Assembly: GCA_903893785.1 (NCBI GenBank)
Contig: CAITNQ010000280.1
Coordinates: forward strand, 1-55,973
Reading direction: 5' to 3'
From: an uncultured Gemmatimonadota bacterium
GTDB lineage: Bacteria > Latescibacterota > UBA2968 > UBA8231
DNA length: 55,973 nucleotides
The notes below the pieces were generated by a model. It did no database searches and had not been told where the DNA came from. It saw nothing but the letters and a program-made list of their open reading frames with translations. Below, one piece after another: positions 27,497 through 35,976 of this stretch; position 1 is the stretch's first letter; the number at the start of each line of letters is the position of its first letter. The position numbers and the translations under genes are program-made.

Positions 27497-28568
27497 CGCC
27501 CCGCACCTCCACCGGCGCGCCGTCGCGCAGGCCGGACTGGCCGTCGATCACCACCGGCTCGTTCGCATCCAGCCCGGACAACACCTCGACCCGGTCACCA
27601 TAGGCCCGCCCCAGGCGGACCCACCGCAGTATCGCCTGACTGCCTTTGACGGTGAACACCCCCTCCAGCTGGCCCTGGCGGACCACTGCCGCAGCCGGGA
27701 TCATTACAGCGCCGCGGGTGCCCTTGGGGAAGCCTACGCGCGCGAACATCCCCGACCCGATGGCGCCGTCCGGATTGGCGACCACGACCCGGACCTGGAA
27801 GGTGCGGCTGCCCAGGTTGGCCGCCGGGTTGATGCCCTCGACGCGGCCCCGGCGCTGCGGCTGGGTCCGCAGGGAGGGGATCTCGACATCCACCTCCTGG
27901 CCCACGGAGACCCACGCCAGGTCCGACTCGCCGACCTCCAGGGTCACCTTGATCGGGTCGAGCTGTTCCACCTCAACCAACGGCACCCCGGGGGCCGAGA
28001 GATCGCCCACCTGAACGAGCTTGCGCACCAGTGATCCGGTCAACGGCGACCGAACCTCGCTGTATTCGAGGTTGGCCTGTACCTCATGCACTGCCTGCTC
28101 GGCGTTGGCCACCGCTGCGGCAGCGCGGGCGCGGCCCGTCTCGGCCTCATCCAGCGACTGCTGCGGCACGGCGTTCTCCTGCCGGAGATTGCGCCGGCGA
28201 GCGGCCAGCTTCTCGGCGTTGGCGAGCACCGCCCTGGCTTCCTCCAGGGCCGCTTCGGCCTGCCGCCGACGCGCCGCCAGGTCCTGGCTCTCGATACGCA
28301 CCAGCACCTGCCCCTTGTGCACCGCCTGCCCTTCTTCAGCGGTGACGCTGCTGACCAACCCCATCAGGCGGGTGCTCAAGCTGGCCCGGGCGTAAGACTG
28401 GGTGCTGCCTACCGCCTGGGCCCACACCGGCACCGAGGCAGCCGCGGCGGCCGTAACCCGCACCGCGACCGGTGCCGCCGGCGGGCGGGACGCCGCTTCC
28501 TGGTGCCCACAGCTGGCCAGCACGGCCACCGCTGCCAACCGTGCCCCTGTTCGCGCCAAACCTGTCAT
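27489..28568 (-). CDS. RND efflux adaptor lipoprotein (membrane fusion protein)
   Basis: A 359-residue periplasmic adaptor that bridges the RND pump and TolC. The signal ends in lipobox LASC ([11 protein letters not shown]), so it is an inner-membrane lipoprotein. The order is beta-barrel/lipoyl half (about 40-90), a long Ala/Glu-rich alpha hairpin (about 95-165), the second lipoyl half ([17 protein letters not shown]), a beta-barrel ([18 protein letters not shown]) and the membrane-proximal domain with [19 protein letters not shown]. The family is HlyD/AcrA-like. Its stop overlaps the pump start by eight bases, which supports coupled translation. Confidence 0.92.
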
Positions 28569-28641
28569 CTTCTCCTCCCCCTTCCCTGTCTCTTGCCGCG
28601 TCTGCGCTTGGCGTCCGAGCCGGCGATCCCGGGCCGGCGAT

Positions 28642-28833
28642 CTAGCGCTCGGGAACGCCCAGTTTGCGCAGGATGTCGTCCATGAGGCACCAGCGCGTCA
28701 ACGCCGACTGGAACAAGTTCAGCCCGACGAATGCCGTGAACCCGTACCAATACGGATGGACGAAGGTTCCCAGGGCCACACTGGTCATCACGAAGGTACC
28801 GGCGATCAGGCGAATCCAACGCTCGCGCGTCAT
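28642..28833 (-). CDS. Small DUF2892-type inner-membrane protein
   Basis: A 63-residue membrane protein: TRERWIRLIAGTFVMTSVALGTFV, a short WYGFTAFVGLNLFQSAL second helix, and a CLMDDILRKLG tail. This is the DUF2892 (YgaP C-terminal-like) pattern, in which the NLFQSALTxWC-L segment is highly conserved. Relatives often accompany rhodanese or RND efflux genes; the role is unknown. The ATG at 28833 has a GGGGGGAA purine run before it. It lies between tolC (35 bases upstream) and the adaptor gene (73 bases downstream), so it belongs to the pump operon. Confidence 0.8.
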   Translation of the reverse strand: MTRERWIRLIAGTFVMTSVALGTFVHPYWYGFTAFVGLNLFQSALTRWCLMDDILRKLGVPER

Positions 28834-28868
28834 GGCACATTCCCCCCTGCAGAGGTGTGAAGGCGATT

Positions 28869-30251
28869 TCACTCTACCGGCCGGCCGGCTGCATACGTCA
28901 ACCGCGCCATGCCCACATTGACATCGTGCAACGCCTGCAGCCGACGCAGCCGCGCCTCGGTCAAGGCGGCTTCCGCGTCCAGCACATCGGTCGACGGAAC
29001 CTGTTCCTCCTGATACTGCAGGTGAGTCATGCGCAATCGCTCGTCGGCCTGCGCCACGGCCTGGCCGGCCAACTCCACCTGCGTCTGAGCCGAACGCACG
29101 GCCCGCCAGGCCTGGGCGATCTGGCGCTCCAGCTGCGCGGTCGCCAATTCCCGCCCGGCCCTTGCCTGCCGCACCTGCGCCTGTGCCTGACGTTTGGCGC
29201 CCGTGCTCTGCAGCCCGGAGAACAGGTTCCAGGTGGCCGCCACGCCCACGGTCCAACTCTCCCCTTGGCGAGCGAACGGTTCGTCCGCATCCAAGTCCAG
29301 CTGACCGAAGGCGTTCAGATGCGGCATGGAGGCGGCGCGTGCCACACCGACACCGTGTTCCGCCGCCTTCTCTGCCGCGGCCGCGGCCTGCAGATCGCCG
29401 TGGCCCGCCAACTGGGCGCCAAGCAGGGACTCCAGAGGCGTCGACATGGCCAGCGCCACCAGACTGTCGGTGGGAACCACCTCGTCGGTAAGCGCCAGGC
29501 CCGTCGCCAGCGTCAGTCCGTCGGCCGCCGCCGCCACGCGATCAGTGGCGTCGATCTCCTGACTGCGGCGCTCGGCGACGCGGACCTGGGCGGCCAATAG
29601 GTCAGACAACGGCGCGCTCTGCTGTTCGTAATGGGCTTTGGCGGCCGCCGCGTGCCCCTCGGCGGCGGCGCACGCCTGGCGGACCGCCTCAAGGGCCCCG
29701 CGGGCCAGCACCAAACCCCAGTAGGCTTCGGCGGTCTGCAGTCGCACCTGAGCCTCGGTCCGCTGGAGGCGGGCCCCCGCGGCCTGCCAGGCTGCCGTGG
29801 CCTGGTGCCGCGCGTGCCACTCCTGGCCACCGTTGAAGAGCGGTTGGCGGACCTGCAGCACGGTCTTGTAGTCAGTGACGGCCGCCGGATGCACCAGAGC
29901 CCCGGGCGTGGCCAGGGTGGCCGGGTCGAAGCGCTCCTGCTCCAGCCCGAAACCAAAGGCGCTGACCGCGTCCCGGGTGCGCACCACATGCTCCGAGACG
30001 TCGACCGAGGGAAGCCGGGCCGACAGGGTCTGCAGGCGCTGGGCGGCAGCCTGCTGCACGCCGGCTCGGGCCTGCTCCAAGGTCAGGTTGGCTACCACTG
30101 CCTGCTCCTGGGCCTGCGACAGCGACCACGTGCGCGCCTGAGCCGCAGCGCCGCCAGTCAGAGCGCCGCCCAGGAACACCAGGGTCGCGGTGGTGGGCAG
30201 TCGGCCACCCAGCCGCCTGCCGATGGCGCGGAATGTCAGCAAATCGGGCAC
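28869..30251 (-). CDS. TolC-family outer-membrane efflux protein
   Basis: A 460-residue outer-membrane channel of the TolC/OEP family, first gene of the pump operon. Two tandem OEP halves are seen: long coiled helices rich in Ala/Gln (about 60-250 and 270-455), with VLQVRQPLFNGGQEWHARHQA and WTVGVAATWNLFSGLQSTGAKR marking the beta-strand turns of each half. The N-terminus is a signal peptide ending GGAAAQA. I chose GTG at 30251 because AAGGAG lies eight bases before it; the ATG 28 codons upstream would place Pro/Asp-rich sequence before the signal. A sigma54-type promoter lies about 115 bases upstream. Confidence 0.9.
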   Translation of the reverse strand: MPDLLTFRAIGRRLGGRLPTTATLVFLGGALTGGAAAQARTWSLSQAQEQAVVANLTLEQARAGVQQAAAQRLQTLSARLPSVDVSEHVVRTRDAVSAFGFGLEQERFDPATLATPGALVHPAAVTDYKTVLQVRQPLFNGGQEWHARHQATAAWQAAGARLQRTEAQVRLQTAEAYWGLVLARGALEAVRQACAAAEGHAAAAKAHYEQQSAPLSDLLAAQVRVAERRSQEIDATDRVAAAADGLTLATGLALTDEVVPTDSLVALAMSTPLESLLGAQLAGHGDLQAAAAAEKAAEHGVGVARAASMPHLNAFGQLDLDADEPFARQGESWTVGVAATWNLFSGLQSTGAKRQAQAQVRQARAGRELATAQLERQIAQAWRAVRSAQTQVELAGQAVAQADERLRMTHLQYQEEQVPSTDVLDAEAALTEARLRRLQALHDVNVGMARLTYAAGRPVE

Positions 30252-30376
30252 GGGCACGTCTCCTTGGTCGAACACCGGTACCGCCCTGCCGGCGCCAGCC
30301 GGGTCCTGATAGGGGCGATGCGCGGCGAAGGTCAACCGCCTGCCGGTGCAACGTCGATGGCAGTCGCGGTATCTAC

Positions 30377-30392
30377 TGCAAAATGCGCACCA
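30377..30392 (-). promoter_or_regulatory. Sigma54 (-24/-12) promoter of the efflux operon
   Basis: On the minus strand the sequence TGGTGCGCATTTTGCA matches the consensus TGGCACG-N4-TTGCA at 14 of its positions counting free bases, with the invariant GG (30391-30390) and GC (30379-30378) exactly ten bases apart. Transcription would start near 30366, giving a leader of about 115 bases to tolC. Two sigma54 activator genes lie immediately upstream on the same strand. Confidence 0.75.
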
Positions 30393-30457
30393 ACCTCACA
30401 CTCGACGCTATCTCTTTGCGGGCCAGCGCCGATCGCCCTGAACGGGCAGGTCTTTAT

Positions 30458-30484
30458 GTTGCAGTGCAACATCTCGTTGCAACG
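30458..30484. promoter_or_regulatory. Palindromic upstream activator site for the sigma54 promoter
   Basis: Two dyads share the half-site TTGCA: GTTGCA-G-TGCAAC (30458-30470) and CGTTGCAACG (30475-30484). The centre is about 105 bases upstream of the predicted start, the usual distance for NtrC-family enhancer sites. Confidence 0.6.
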
Positions 30485-30620
30485 TTTCGCAGCACACTCT
30501 ACACCGACCCGGAGTGGATCGGAGCCCGGACTGCGCCACCGATGCCGCCGGACGGCCCCGACCCGCCGCCCCGGGAGCTGGCCGCATCGAGCTCGGGCAG
30601 GATGCCGTGCCGGGGCCCGG

Positions 30621-30691
30621 TTGCGCCGCGGGGCGGGGGCAACCTTGCGCCGCGGGGAGGGGGCAACCTTGCGCCGCGGGGAGGGGCAACC
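30621..30691. repeat. 24-bp tandem repeat, three copies
   Basis: Copies at 30621-30644, 30645-30668 and 30669-30691 (one base shorter) each start TTGCGCCGCGGGG and end GGCAACC. TTGC at one end and GCAA at the other give each unit a small inverted repeat. Confidence 0.85.
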
Positions 30692-30803
30692 GGATCGGGG
30701 TTGTGAAGCCCCGACGCCGGGACAGGAGGCAGCGCCCATTGAGGGCAGCCGCCAGGCCCGCGCACAGCCATGCCGGTCGGCCGACGCGGCGGCACTGGGC
30801 CGG

Positions 30804-30861
30804 GCCACAGGGTGGTGCGGTGCATGCCCAGGGCGGCCGCGGCCCGGGCCCGGTTCCAGCG
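30804..30861 (-). pseudogene. Duplicated fragment of the sigma54 activator HTH region
   Basis: These 58 bases are identical to 30956-31013, which encode the Fis-type HTH core [18 protein letters not shown] of the neighbouring activator. The copy lies 60 bases beyond that gene's stop codon, 152 bases from the original, and has no start or ribosome binding site of its own. It looks like a short segmental duplication, not a working gene. Confidence 0.7.
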
Positions 30862-30920
30862 CCAGACGCAATGCCCTTGCCGTGCCGACCCGAGCCCCAC
30901 CGCGACCATCGCCCACAGGC

Positions 30921-32318
30921 TCAGCGATCGTCCAGTCCCCAGTCACGAAGATGGCGCCACAGGGTGGTGCGGTGCATGCCCAGGGCGGCCGCGGCCCGGG
31001 CCCGGTTCCAGCGGTGCTGCTCCAGGACCTCCAGCACGCGGCTGCGGTCCGCGTGGGCGTGGCCCTCGGCAGGCGCGTGTCCGGGCGACAGCCCCGGGGG
31101 CGACGCGGCAGGCACTGCCCCCAGCGCCGGCAGGCAGTCGACCTGCAGGACTTGGTCGCGACAGCGCACGAAGGCGTGCTCGATGGCGTTGGCCAGCTCG
31201 CGCACGTTGCCCGGCCAGTCGTACGCCATCAACTTGCCGAGTGCGGCATCGTCGATGCCGCGCACCGGCCGGCCCGTGCGCGCCGCGAAGGATTCGATGA
31301 AGTGGGCCACCAGCAGCGGTATGTCGTCGCGCCGGGCGCGCAGAGGAGGCACCTCAACCGGCATCACGTTGAGGCGATAGAACAGGTCCTGACGGAACGA
31401 GCCGTCCTGCATGGCGAGGCGCAGATTGCGGTGGGTAGCGGCGATCACACGGGTGTCGACGCGGCGCGTCAACCCGCTGCCCACGCGCTCAATCTGGCGC
31501 TCCTGCAGGACCCGCAGCAGTTTGACCTGCACTGTCGCCGACAGGTCGCCGATCTCGTCAAGGAACAGGGTACCCCCATCGGCCTGCTCAAAGCGCCCTA
31601 CCGAGTCACGCACCGCGCCGGTGAAAGCTCCTTTCACGTGGCCGAAGAGCTCGCTCTCCAACAACCCCTCGGACAGCGCCGAGCAGTTCACCTTGACGAA
31701 GGGGCCGTGCTGCCGTCGGCTATGGCGGTGGATCGCGTCGGCCACCAACTCCTTGCCGGTACCGCTCTCGCCGAGGATCAGCACGGTGGCATCGCTGTCG
31801 CCGAGGTCTTCGATCAGCTGGTACACAGCCTGCATGGCCTGGCTCTGCCCCACCAGGCCCGCAATGCCGGACCGCCGATGGCGCAGGCGGCCGCGGAGCG
31901 ACTCCAGTTCGGTGGTGTCGCGCACGATGGCCACCACGCCGCGCTCGCCCCCGCTGTGGTCGCGGAGAATGCGGGTACTGACGACGAGGCGCAGCGGTTG
32001 ACCCGAGCGCGAGTGCGCGGTTACCGAGAGGGCGTCCACCGGGCGACGCTGCCGCAGCACCTGGTCCAGCTCCCCGCCGTCGTCGGTGGTGCCCAAGACG
32101 CGGGAGCAGGGCTGCCCCAAGGCTTCCGCGCGCGTCCAGCCCAGAATGGTTTGAGCGGCATGGTTGAGGTTGCTGACGCGCAGCGACAGGTCTGCGGCGA
32201 CGACGCCATCGGCAACGCAATCGAGCACGGCCTCCAGGTTCTGACGCTGGAGCATGCAGGAGTGAATCTGGTCTTCCAGGGAATCCGGCTCAGCGACCGG
32301 GCTCGGCTCGGCGGGCAT
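30921..32318 (-). CDS. Sigma54-dependent activator with PAS domain (no receiver domain)
   Basis: A 465-residue enhancer-binding protein. Residues about 25-140 form a PAS domain ([30 protein letters not shown], closing [12 protein letters not shown]). The AAA+ domain follows (155-385) with Walker A GESGTGKE (183-190), the sigma54-contact loop GAFTGA (230-235) and Walker [13 protein letters not shown]. The C-terminus is a Fis-type HTH ([21 protein letters not shown]). No receiver domain is present, so control must be through the PAS ligand or partner proteins. The start at 32318, 14 bases after the response-regulator stop, has AAGG eight bases upstream. It is the regulator gene closest to the sigma54 promoter of the efflux operon. 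Confidence 0.93.
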   Translation of the reverse strand: MPAEPSPVAEPDSLEDQIHSCMLQRQNLEAVLDCVADGVVAADLSLRVSNLNHAAQTILGWTRAEALGQPCSRVLGTTDDGGELDQVLRQRRPVDALSVTAHSRSGQPLRLVVSTRILRDHSGGERGVVAIVRDTTELESLRGRLRHRRSGIAGLVGQSQAMQAVYQLIEDLGDSDATVLILGESGTGKELVADAIHRHSRRQHGPFVKVNCSALSEGLLESELFGHVKGAFTGAVRDSVGRFEQADGGTLFLDEIGDLSATVQVKLLRVLQERQIERVGSGLTRRVDTRVIAATHRNLRLAMQDGSFRQDLFYRLNVMPVEVPPLRARRDDIPLLVAHFIESFAARTGRPVRGIDDAALGKLMAYDWPGNVRELANAIEHAFVRCRDQVLQVDCLPALGAVPAASPPGLSPGHAPAEGHAHADRSRVLEVLEQHRWNRARAAAALGMHRTTLWRHLRDWGLDDR

Positions 32319-32332
32319 GCGCGTGCCCTTCT

Positions 32333-33733
32333 TCACGACCGCCCCAACTCGCCAGCGTCGATGCGGTACTTGGCGAGCAGCCGGTGCAGCGACCGGCGAT
32401 CGATGCCGCTGTGCACCGCCGCCCGCGAGATATTGCCCTGGTACCGACGCAGTACCTCGACGATGTACCGGCGCTCGAAGTCCTCCACCAGGCGCGCCTT
32501 GGCGTCTTTGAACGGCAGTTCCATGTAGGCCTGCGGCGCGGTGCTGACCCGGGCACTGACCGCCTGGATGTTCAGTGGCAGGTCCTCCACCTGGATCGCG
32601 TCGCCGGTAGCTAGCACCAGGGCGCGTTCGACGACGTGCTCGAGTTCGCGCACATTGCCTTTCCATTCGTGGGCCACGAGCAACTCCATGGCGGCCGGCG
32701 AAATGGCTTGGACCTGCCGTTGGTTCTGCTCGCTGTAGTGCCGCAGGAAATGGCTGGCCAGCAGCGGGATGTCGTCGGCCCGGTCCTTCAACGGCGGAAT
32801 GGCGATAGTAAAGGTGTTGATGCGGTAGTACAGGTCTTCGCGGAACCGCCCTTCTTCGACCAGGCGCTCCAGCTCCTGGTTAGTGGCGCAGATGAGCCGC
32901 ACATCCACCTCGCGCTCGTGGGTGCTGCCCAAGCGACGGAAGCGGCCATCCTGGAGCACACGCAGGAACTTCACCTGCAGCGAGGCGGGCAGCTCGCCGA
33001 TCTCGTCCATGAAGAAGGTGCCCCCATGGGCGGCCTCCAGGAGCCCGGGTTTGGGCCGCGCGGCGCCGGTGAAGGCCCCCCTCTCGTAGCCGAAGATCTC
33101 GCTCTCGACCAGGTGCTCAGGCAAGGCGCCGCAGTTGAGCGCCACGAAGGGCTTACCGCCGCGGCCGCTGTTGGCATGGATACTGCGGGCAATCAGCTCC
33201 TTGCCCGTGCCGCTGGAGCCGCTGATCAGCACGTTGATGGTGGAGTCGGCGACCTTCCGAATCGCCTCGAAGATGCGCACCATCGCCGGACTGCGGCCGA
33301 TGATGTTGTCAAAGCTGAAGTGCCGCGTGAGCTGCTCGCGCAGGGAGCGGTTCTCTTCGCGCAGGACCCGTTCGGCCAGGGCCTTCTCGACCACGATCAG
33401 CAGGTGGTCGGGAGTGAACGGCTTGGGGACGAAGTCGGCGGCGCCCAGTTGCATGGCCCGCACCGCGTCTTCCACCGTGCTGAAGGCCGTGGTCATGACC
33501 ACCGGGATATCGGGGTAACCGGCCCGCAGCTGCTCAAGCAGCTCCATACCGCTCATTCCCGGCATCTTGAGGTCGGTGATGACCAGATGGGGTTCTTCCT
33601 CCTGGACTCGGGCCAGGGCCTCGTGGCCGCTGGCGGCGATGCCCGCCTCGTAGCCGCGACTGCGCAGCAGGCGCTGGCAACTGACAGCCAGATCAGCTTC
33701 GTCGTCGACCACGAGGATGCGTTCGGCGGCCAT
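32333..33733 (-). CDS. NtrC-family response regulator (receiver-AAA+-Fis HTH)
   Basis: A 466-residue sigma54 activator. The receiver domain (1-120) has acidic pocket D10/D11, phospho-acceptor D54 (LVITDLKMPGMSG) and the PKPF lysine. The AAA+ domain shows GSSGTGKE (Walker A), GAFTGA (sigma54 contact) and GGTFFMDEIGEL (Walker B). The C-terminal HTH (YQGNISRAAVHSGIDRRSLHRLLAKY) is Fis-like. I chose the ATG at 33733, whose A is also the last base of the kinase stop (TGATG); nine extra in-frame codons upstream are not part of the receiver. Translational coupling to the kinase makes the two a cognate pair. Confidence 0.95.
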   Translation of the reverse strand: MAAERILVVDDEADLAVSCQRLLRSRGYEAGIAASGHEALARVQEEEPHLVITDLKMPGMSGMELLEQLRAGYPDIPVVMTTAFSTVEDAVRAMQLGAADFVPKPFTPDHLLIVVEKALAERVLREENRSLREQLTRHFSFDNIIGRSPAMVRIFEAIRKVADSTINVLISGSSGTGKELIARSIHANSGRGGKPFVALNCGALPEHLVESEIFGYERGAFTGAARPKPGLLEAAHGGTFFMDEIGELPASLQVKFLRVLQDGRFRRLGSTHEREVDVRLICATNQELERLVEEGRFREDLYYRINTFTIAIPPLKDRADDIPLLASHFLRHYSEQNQRQVQAISPAAMELLVAHEWKGNVRELEHVVERALVLATGDAIQVEDLPLNIQAVSARVSTAPQAYMELPFKDAKARLVEDFERRYIVEVLRRYQGNISRAAVHSGIDRRSLHRLLAKYRIDAGELGRS

Positions 33734-35004
33734 CAGCGCGCTTCTCCTCCAGCAGGGCAAGGCGTGAGGGGCAGCAACGGGAACCTCAACCCGAACCGGG
33801 TCCCCTGCCCTGGCAGGCTGTCAACGGTGATCTCGCCACCGTGCTCCTGCATGATGCCGTAACTGAGCGACAGCCCCAACCCGGTGCCCTGGCCCACCTG
33901 CTTGGTGGTGAAGAAGGGATCGAAGATCCGCGGCAGGTGCTCGCTGGCAATGCCAGTTCCGGTGTCGGCCACCTCGATGACCACGGCAGCCGGGGGGCCG
34001 CTGGCCGGCTCAACGCGGGTCGCCAGCCGGATCAGGCCCCCGTCGGGCATGGCATCCACCGCATTGTTCACCAAGTTCAGGAGGACCTGTTCCAGTCGAC
34101 TGCCATCGGCTTGGATGGCGGGCAGTTGATCCGCCAGATCCCACTGCAGTCGAACGCTGCGGCTGCGCAGGGTTTCTTCCACCAGCAGGGTGGCACGTCG
34201 CAGGGCCTCGTTGGCGTCGGTGGGCTGGAGGCAGGTGGCCGACTGCCGCGAGAAAGCCAGCAGCGCCGTGACGATCCGGCTGATGCGCTCAACCTGTCGC
34301 CGGATCGCGTCCAGGTCCTCGTCACCCTCAGCCGACAGCCCGCGCTCTTCGCGCAAGCGCTCAGCCCGCATCAGGATGATGGCCGCCGGGTTGTTCAGCT
34401 CGTGAGCCACGCCGCCGGCCAGTTCTCCGATGGAGGCCAGTTTGGCGGCCTGCACCAGCTGCGCCTGCGAAGCGGCCAACTGCCGCGACCGTTCCGCGAC
34501 CCGCTGCTCGAGCGTATCGTGGTACTCTTGGAGCGACGCGAACATGCGTTGAAAGGCATCGGCCAGTACGGCTACCTCACCGTCGGCCCGCAGGTGGGTC
34601 AGCGGCACGCGCTGGCCATCGCCGAAACGCCGGGCTGCCTGGGCCAGTTCGCCCAGCGGCCGGGTGAAACGCCGGATGGCGGCGTACACGGCCACCGCGG
34701 CGATCAGCAGGGCGCCGGCACCGATACCCAGGAAGGTGCGCGCCATGTGGTCGCTGGCGGCGGCGGCCACCTGGGCCGGTGCCGACGCGTCCAGGACCCC
34801 GACGACCTGCCGCCAGATCAGCCAGGCACCGAGGCTGAGGATGACGGCCAGAATGACCGTCGTAGCCACGGTAACCTTGAGGCCCAGGCTGGCACCGGCC
34901 CAGCGCCCGGCAGTGCCGACCGGAGGCCGGTCATCGGCCAACCCCGGAGCGGTCTGCCGAGGCAGCGACGGGTCCAGGGACGCGGCGGTGGAGGACGTGT
35001 TCAC
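33733..35004 (-). CDS. Membrane sensor histidine kinase (HAMP-HisKA-HATPase)
   Basis: A 423-residue kinase with two membrane helices (about 44-64 and 92-110) enclosing only ~27 residues, too short for a folded sensor domain. HAMP (about 110-160) follows, then HisKA with H201 (GGVAHELNNP), and the ATPase with the N box (LVNNAVDAMPDGG), DTGTGI, F box and GQGTGLGLS. The E/N-rich ELNNP H box is of the NtrB-like group that pairs with NtrC regulators, as here. Its stop shares a base with the regulator start, and its own start overlaps the PilZ-protein stop (ATGA), so all are co-translated. With so small a loop, the signal may come from the membrane or from the PilZ protein. Confidence 0.93.
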   Translation of the reverse strand: MNTSSTAASLDPSLPRQTAPGLADDRPPVGTAGRWAGASLGLKVTVATTVILAVILSLGAWLIWRQVVGVLDASAPAQVAAAASDHMARTFLGIGAGALLIAAVAVYAAIRRFTRPLGELAQAARRFGDGQRVPLTHLRADGEVAVLADAFQRMFASLQEYHDTLEQRVAERSRQLAASQAQLVQAAKLASIGELAGGVAHELNNPAAIILMRAERLREERGLSAEGDEDLDAIRRQVERISRIVTALLAFSRQSATCLQPTDANEALRRATLLVEETLRSRSVRLQWDLADQLPAIQADGSRLEQVLLNLVNNAVDAMPDGGLIRLATRVEPASGPPAAVVIEVADTGTGIASEHLPRIFDPFFTTKQVGQGTGLGLSLSYGIMQEHGGEITVDSLPGQGTRFGLRFPLLPLTPCPAGGEAR

Positions 35005-35861
35005 GTCGGCCGTTGGTCAGCCTGACGCCGCAGCGCCAGCACCACGGACCGCAGATCGGCCAGCGGTGGATCGACGAAATGCAGGTGAAGCACCGGCCCC
35101 GGGGCGCCTTCGCGCTGGCCGGCGTGCAGCACGCCGCCGGTGATGGGAGGCAGCCATACCTCGGGGTCGGCTGACCACAGTTCCACGAGTTCACCTGCTT
35201 CCACCGCCAGGGTAGTCGCCACCGCGGCGCCGCCTTCGCTCAGGTCCAGCAGCCGCCCTGGAATCTGGTCCGCCTCGGCATCGAACTCTTCGTCATCGCC
35301 GCCGGCCGCCTTCTGGGCCCGGTCAGCGCTCTTGCGCACCACCCAGACCGCAAGGTCGGTCTCCACTCGTACGCTGGCCCGTTCGCGCAACTGGTGATCG
35401 CGGATCAGGCACAGCTTCTCATGCACACTCTTGAGGACCGCCACCTCGCGTTCACGCCGACGCAACCGCCCGCCGATCTCGGCGATCAGGCGTTCGCGGC
35501 CCGCGTCCGTGGACAGCAGCACGCCGGGGGCGCCGGCGTTCAAGCGGGCGGCAATCACTTTCAGGGCCTTGATCTCCACGATGCGGAACCCCAGACGCGC
35601 CGCGCGCGGGGCGAAATCAGTGTGCCGCTCCGTTGGGGCAGCGGCCGGCGTGGTGCGACGCCGGGCGACCACGCGGCTGTTGAGCAACCGCAACAACCAG
35701 ATCACGCCAACGACCGCCGCTGCGGCGGCCACCAGCAACAGCAGGCCGCCTTCCGAACCCGTGTCCTTGAATGACAGGTAACTCAAGTCCTGCGCCGCCG
35801 CCACGCCGACGCCACCTGACAGCCCCACGGCAACGGCACTGCACGCAGCACGGTAGACCAT
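35001..35861 (-). CDS. Membrane-anchored PilZ-domain protein
   Basis: A 286-residue protein and first gene of the regulator operon. Residues 1-24 are hydrophobic and end VGVAAAQ, probably a signal peptide; residues 38-58 (GGLLLLVAAAAAVVGVIWLL) are a membrane helix, leaving the rest in the cytoplasm. A helical region (about 85-158) leads into a PilZ domain with R161-x3-R165 (RASVRVETDL) and D206-x-S208-x2-G211 (LDLSEGGAAV), the two cyclic-di-GMP contact motifs. The spacing between them is stretched by an Asp/Glu-rich insert (180-200). The stop overlaps the kinase start by four bases. It could couple c-di-GMP to the kinase; that is inference. Confidence 0.75.
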   Translation of the reverse strand: MVYRAACSAVAVGLSGGVGVAAAQDLSYLSFKDTGSEGGLLLLVAAAAAVVGVIWLLRLLNSRVVARRRTTPAAAPTERHTDFAPRAARLGFRIVEIKALKVIAARLNAGAPGVLLSTDAGRERLIAEIGGRLRRREREVAVLKSVHEKLCLIRDHQLRERASVRVETDLAVWVVRKSADRAQKAAGGDDEEFDAEADQIPGRLLDLSEGGAAVATTLAVEAGELVELWSADPEVWLPPITGGVLHAGQREGAPGPVLHLHFVDPPLADLRSVVLALRRQADQRPT

Positions 35862-35976
35862 GGCTGCCCCCTTGGGCTGAGTCGCGGCATTACAGCCGTC
35901 ACGCCCGCGCGGCGCCGCCGCGCCCCCGGGGGGCCGCCGATGGCGCCCATGGCAACGCCTCTACCCTATACAAACG

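Larger units (their letters stand above)
30252..30920. other. Regulatory spacer between the sigma54 activator and the efflux operon
   Basis: These 669 bases hold the -24/-12 promoter (30377-30392), a palindromic upstream site (30458-30484), three 24-bp tandem repeats (30621-30691) and a 58-bp duplicate of the activator gene's HTH-coding end (30804-30861). No ORF with a ribosome binding site is seen. Confidence 0.7.

Noticed and set aside
30540..30700. Protein gene in the spacer before the efflux operon
   Set aside because: Open frames exist on both strands, but they run through tandem repeats and the duplicated HTH fragment and have no ribosome binding site.
29631..32528. 965-codon open frame on the plus strand over tolC and the sigma54 activator
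   Set aside because: It crosses two confidently identified minus-strand genes and a regulatory spacer, and has low-complexity composition with no recognisable domain.
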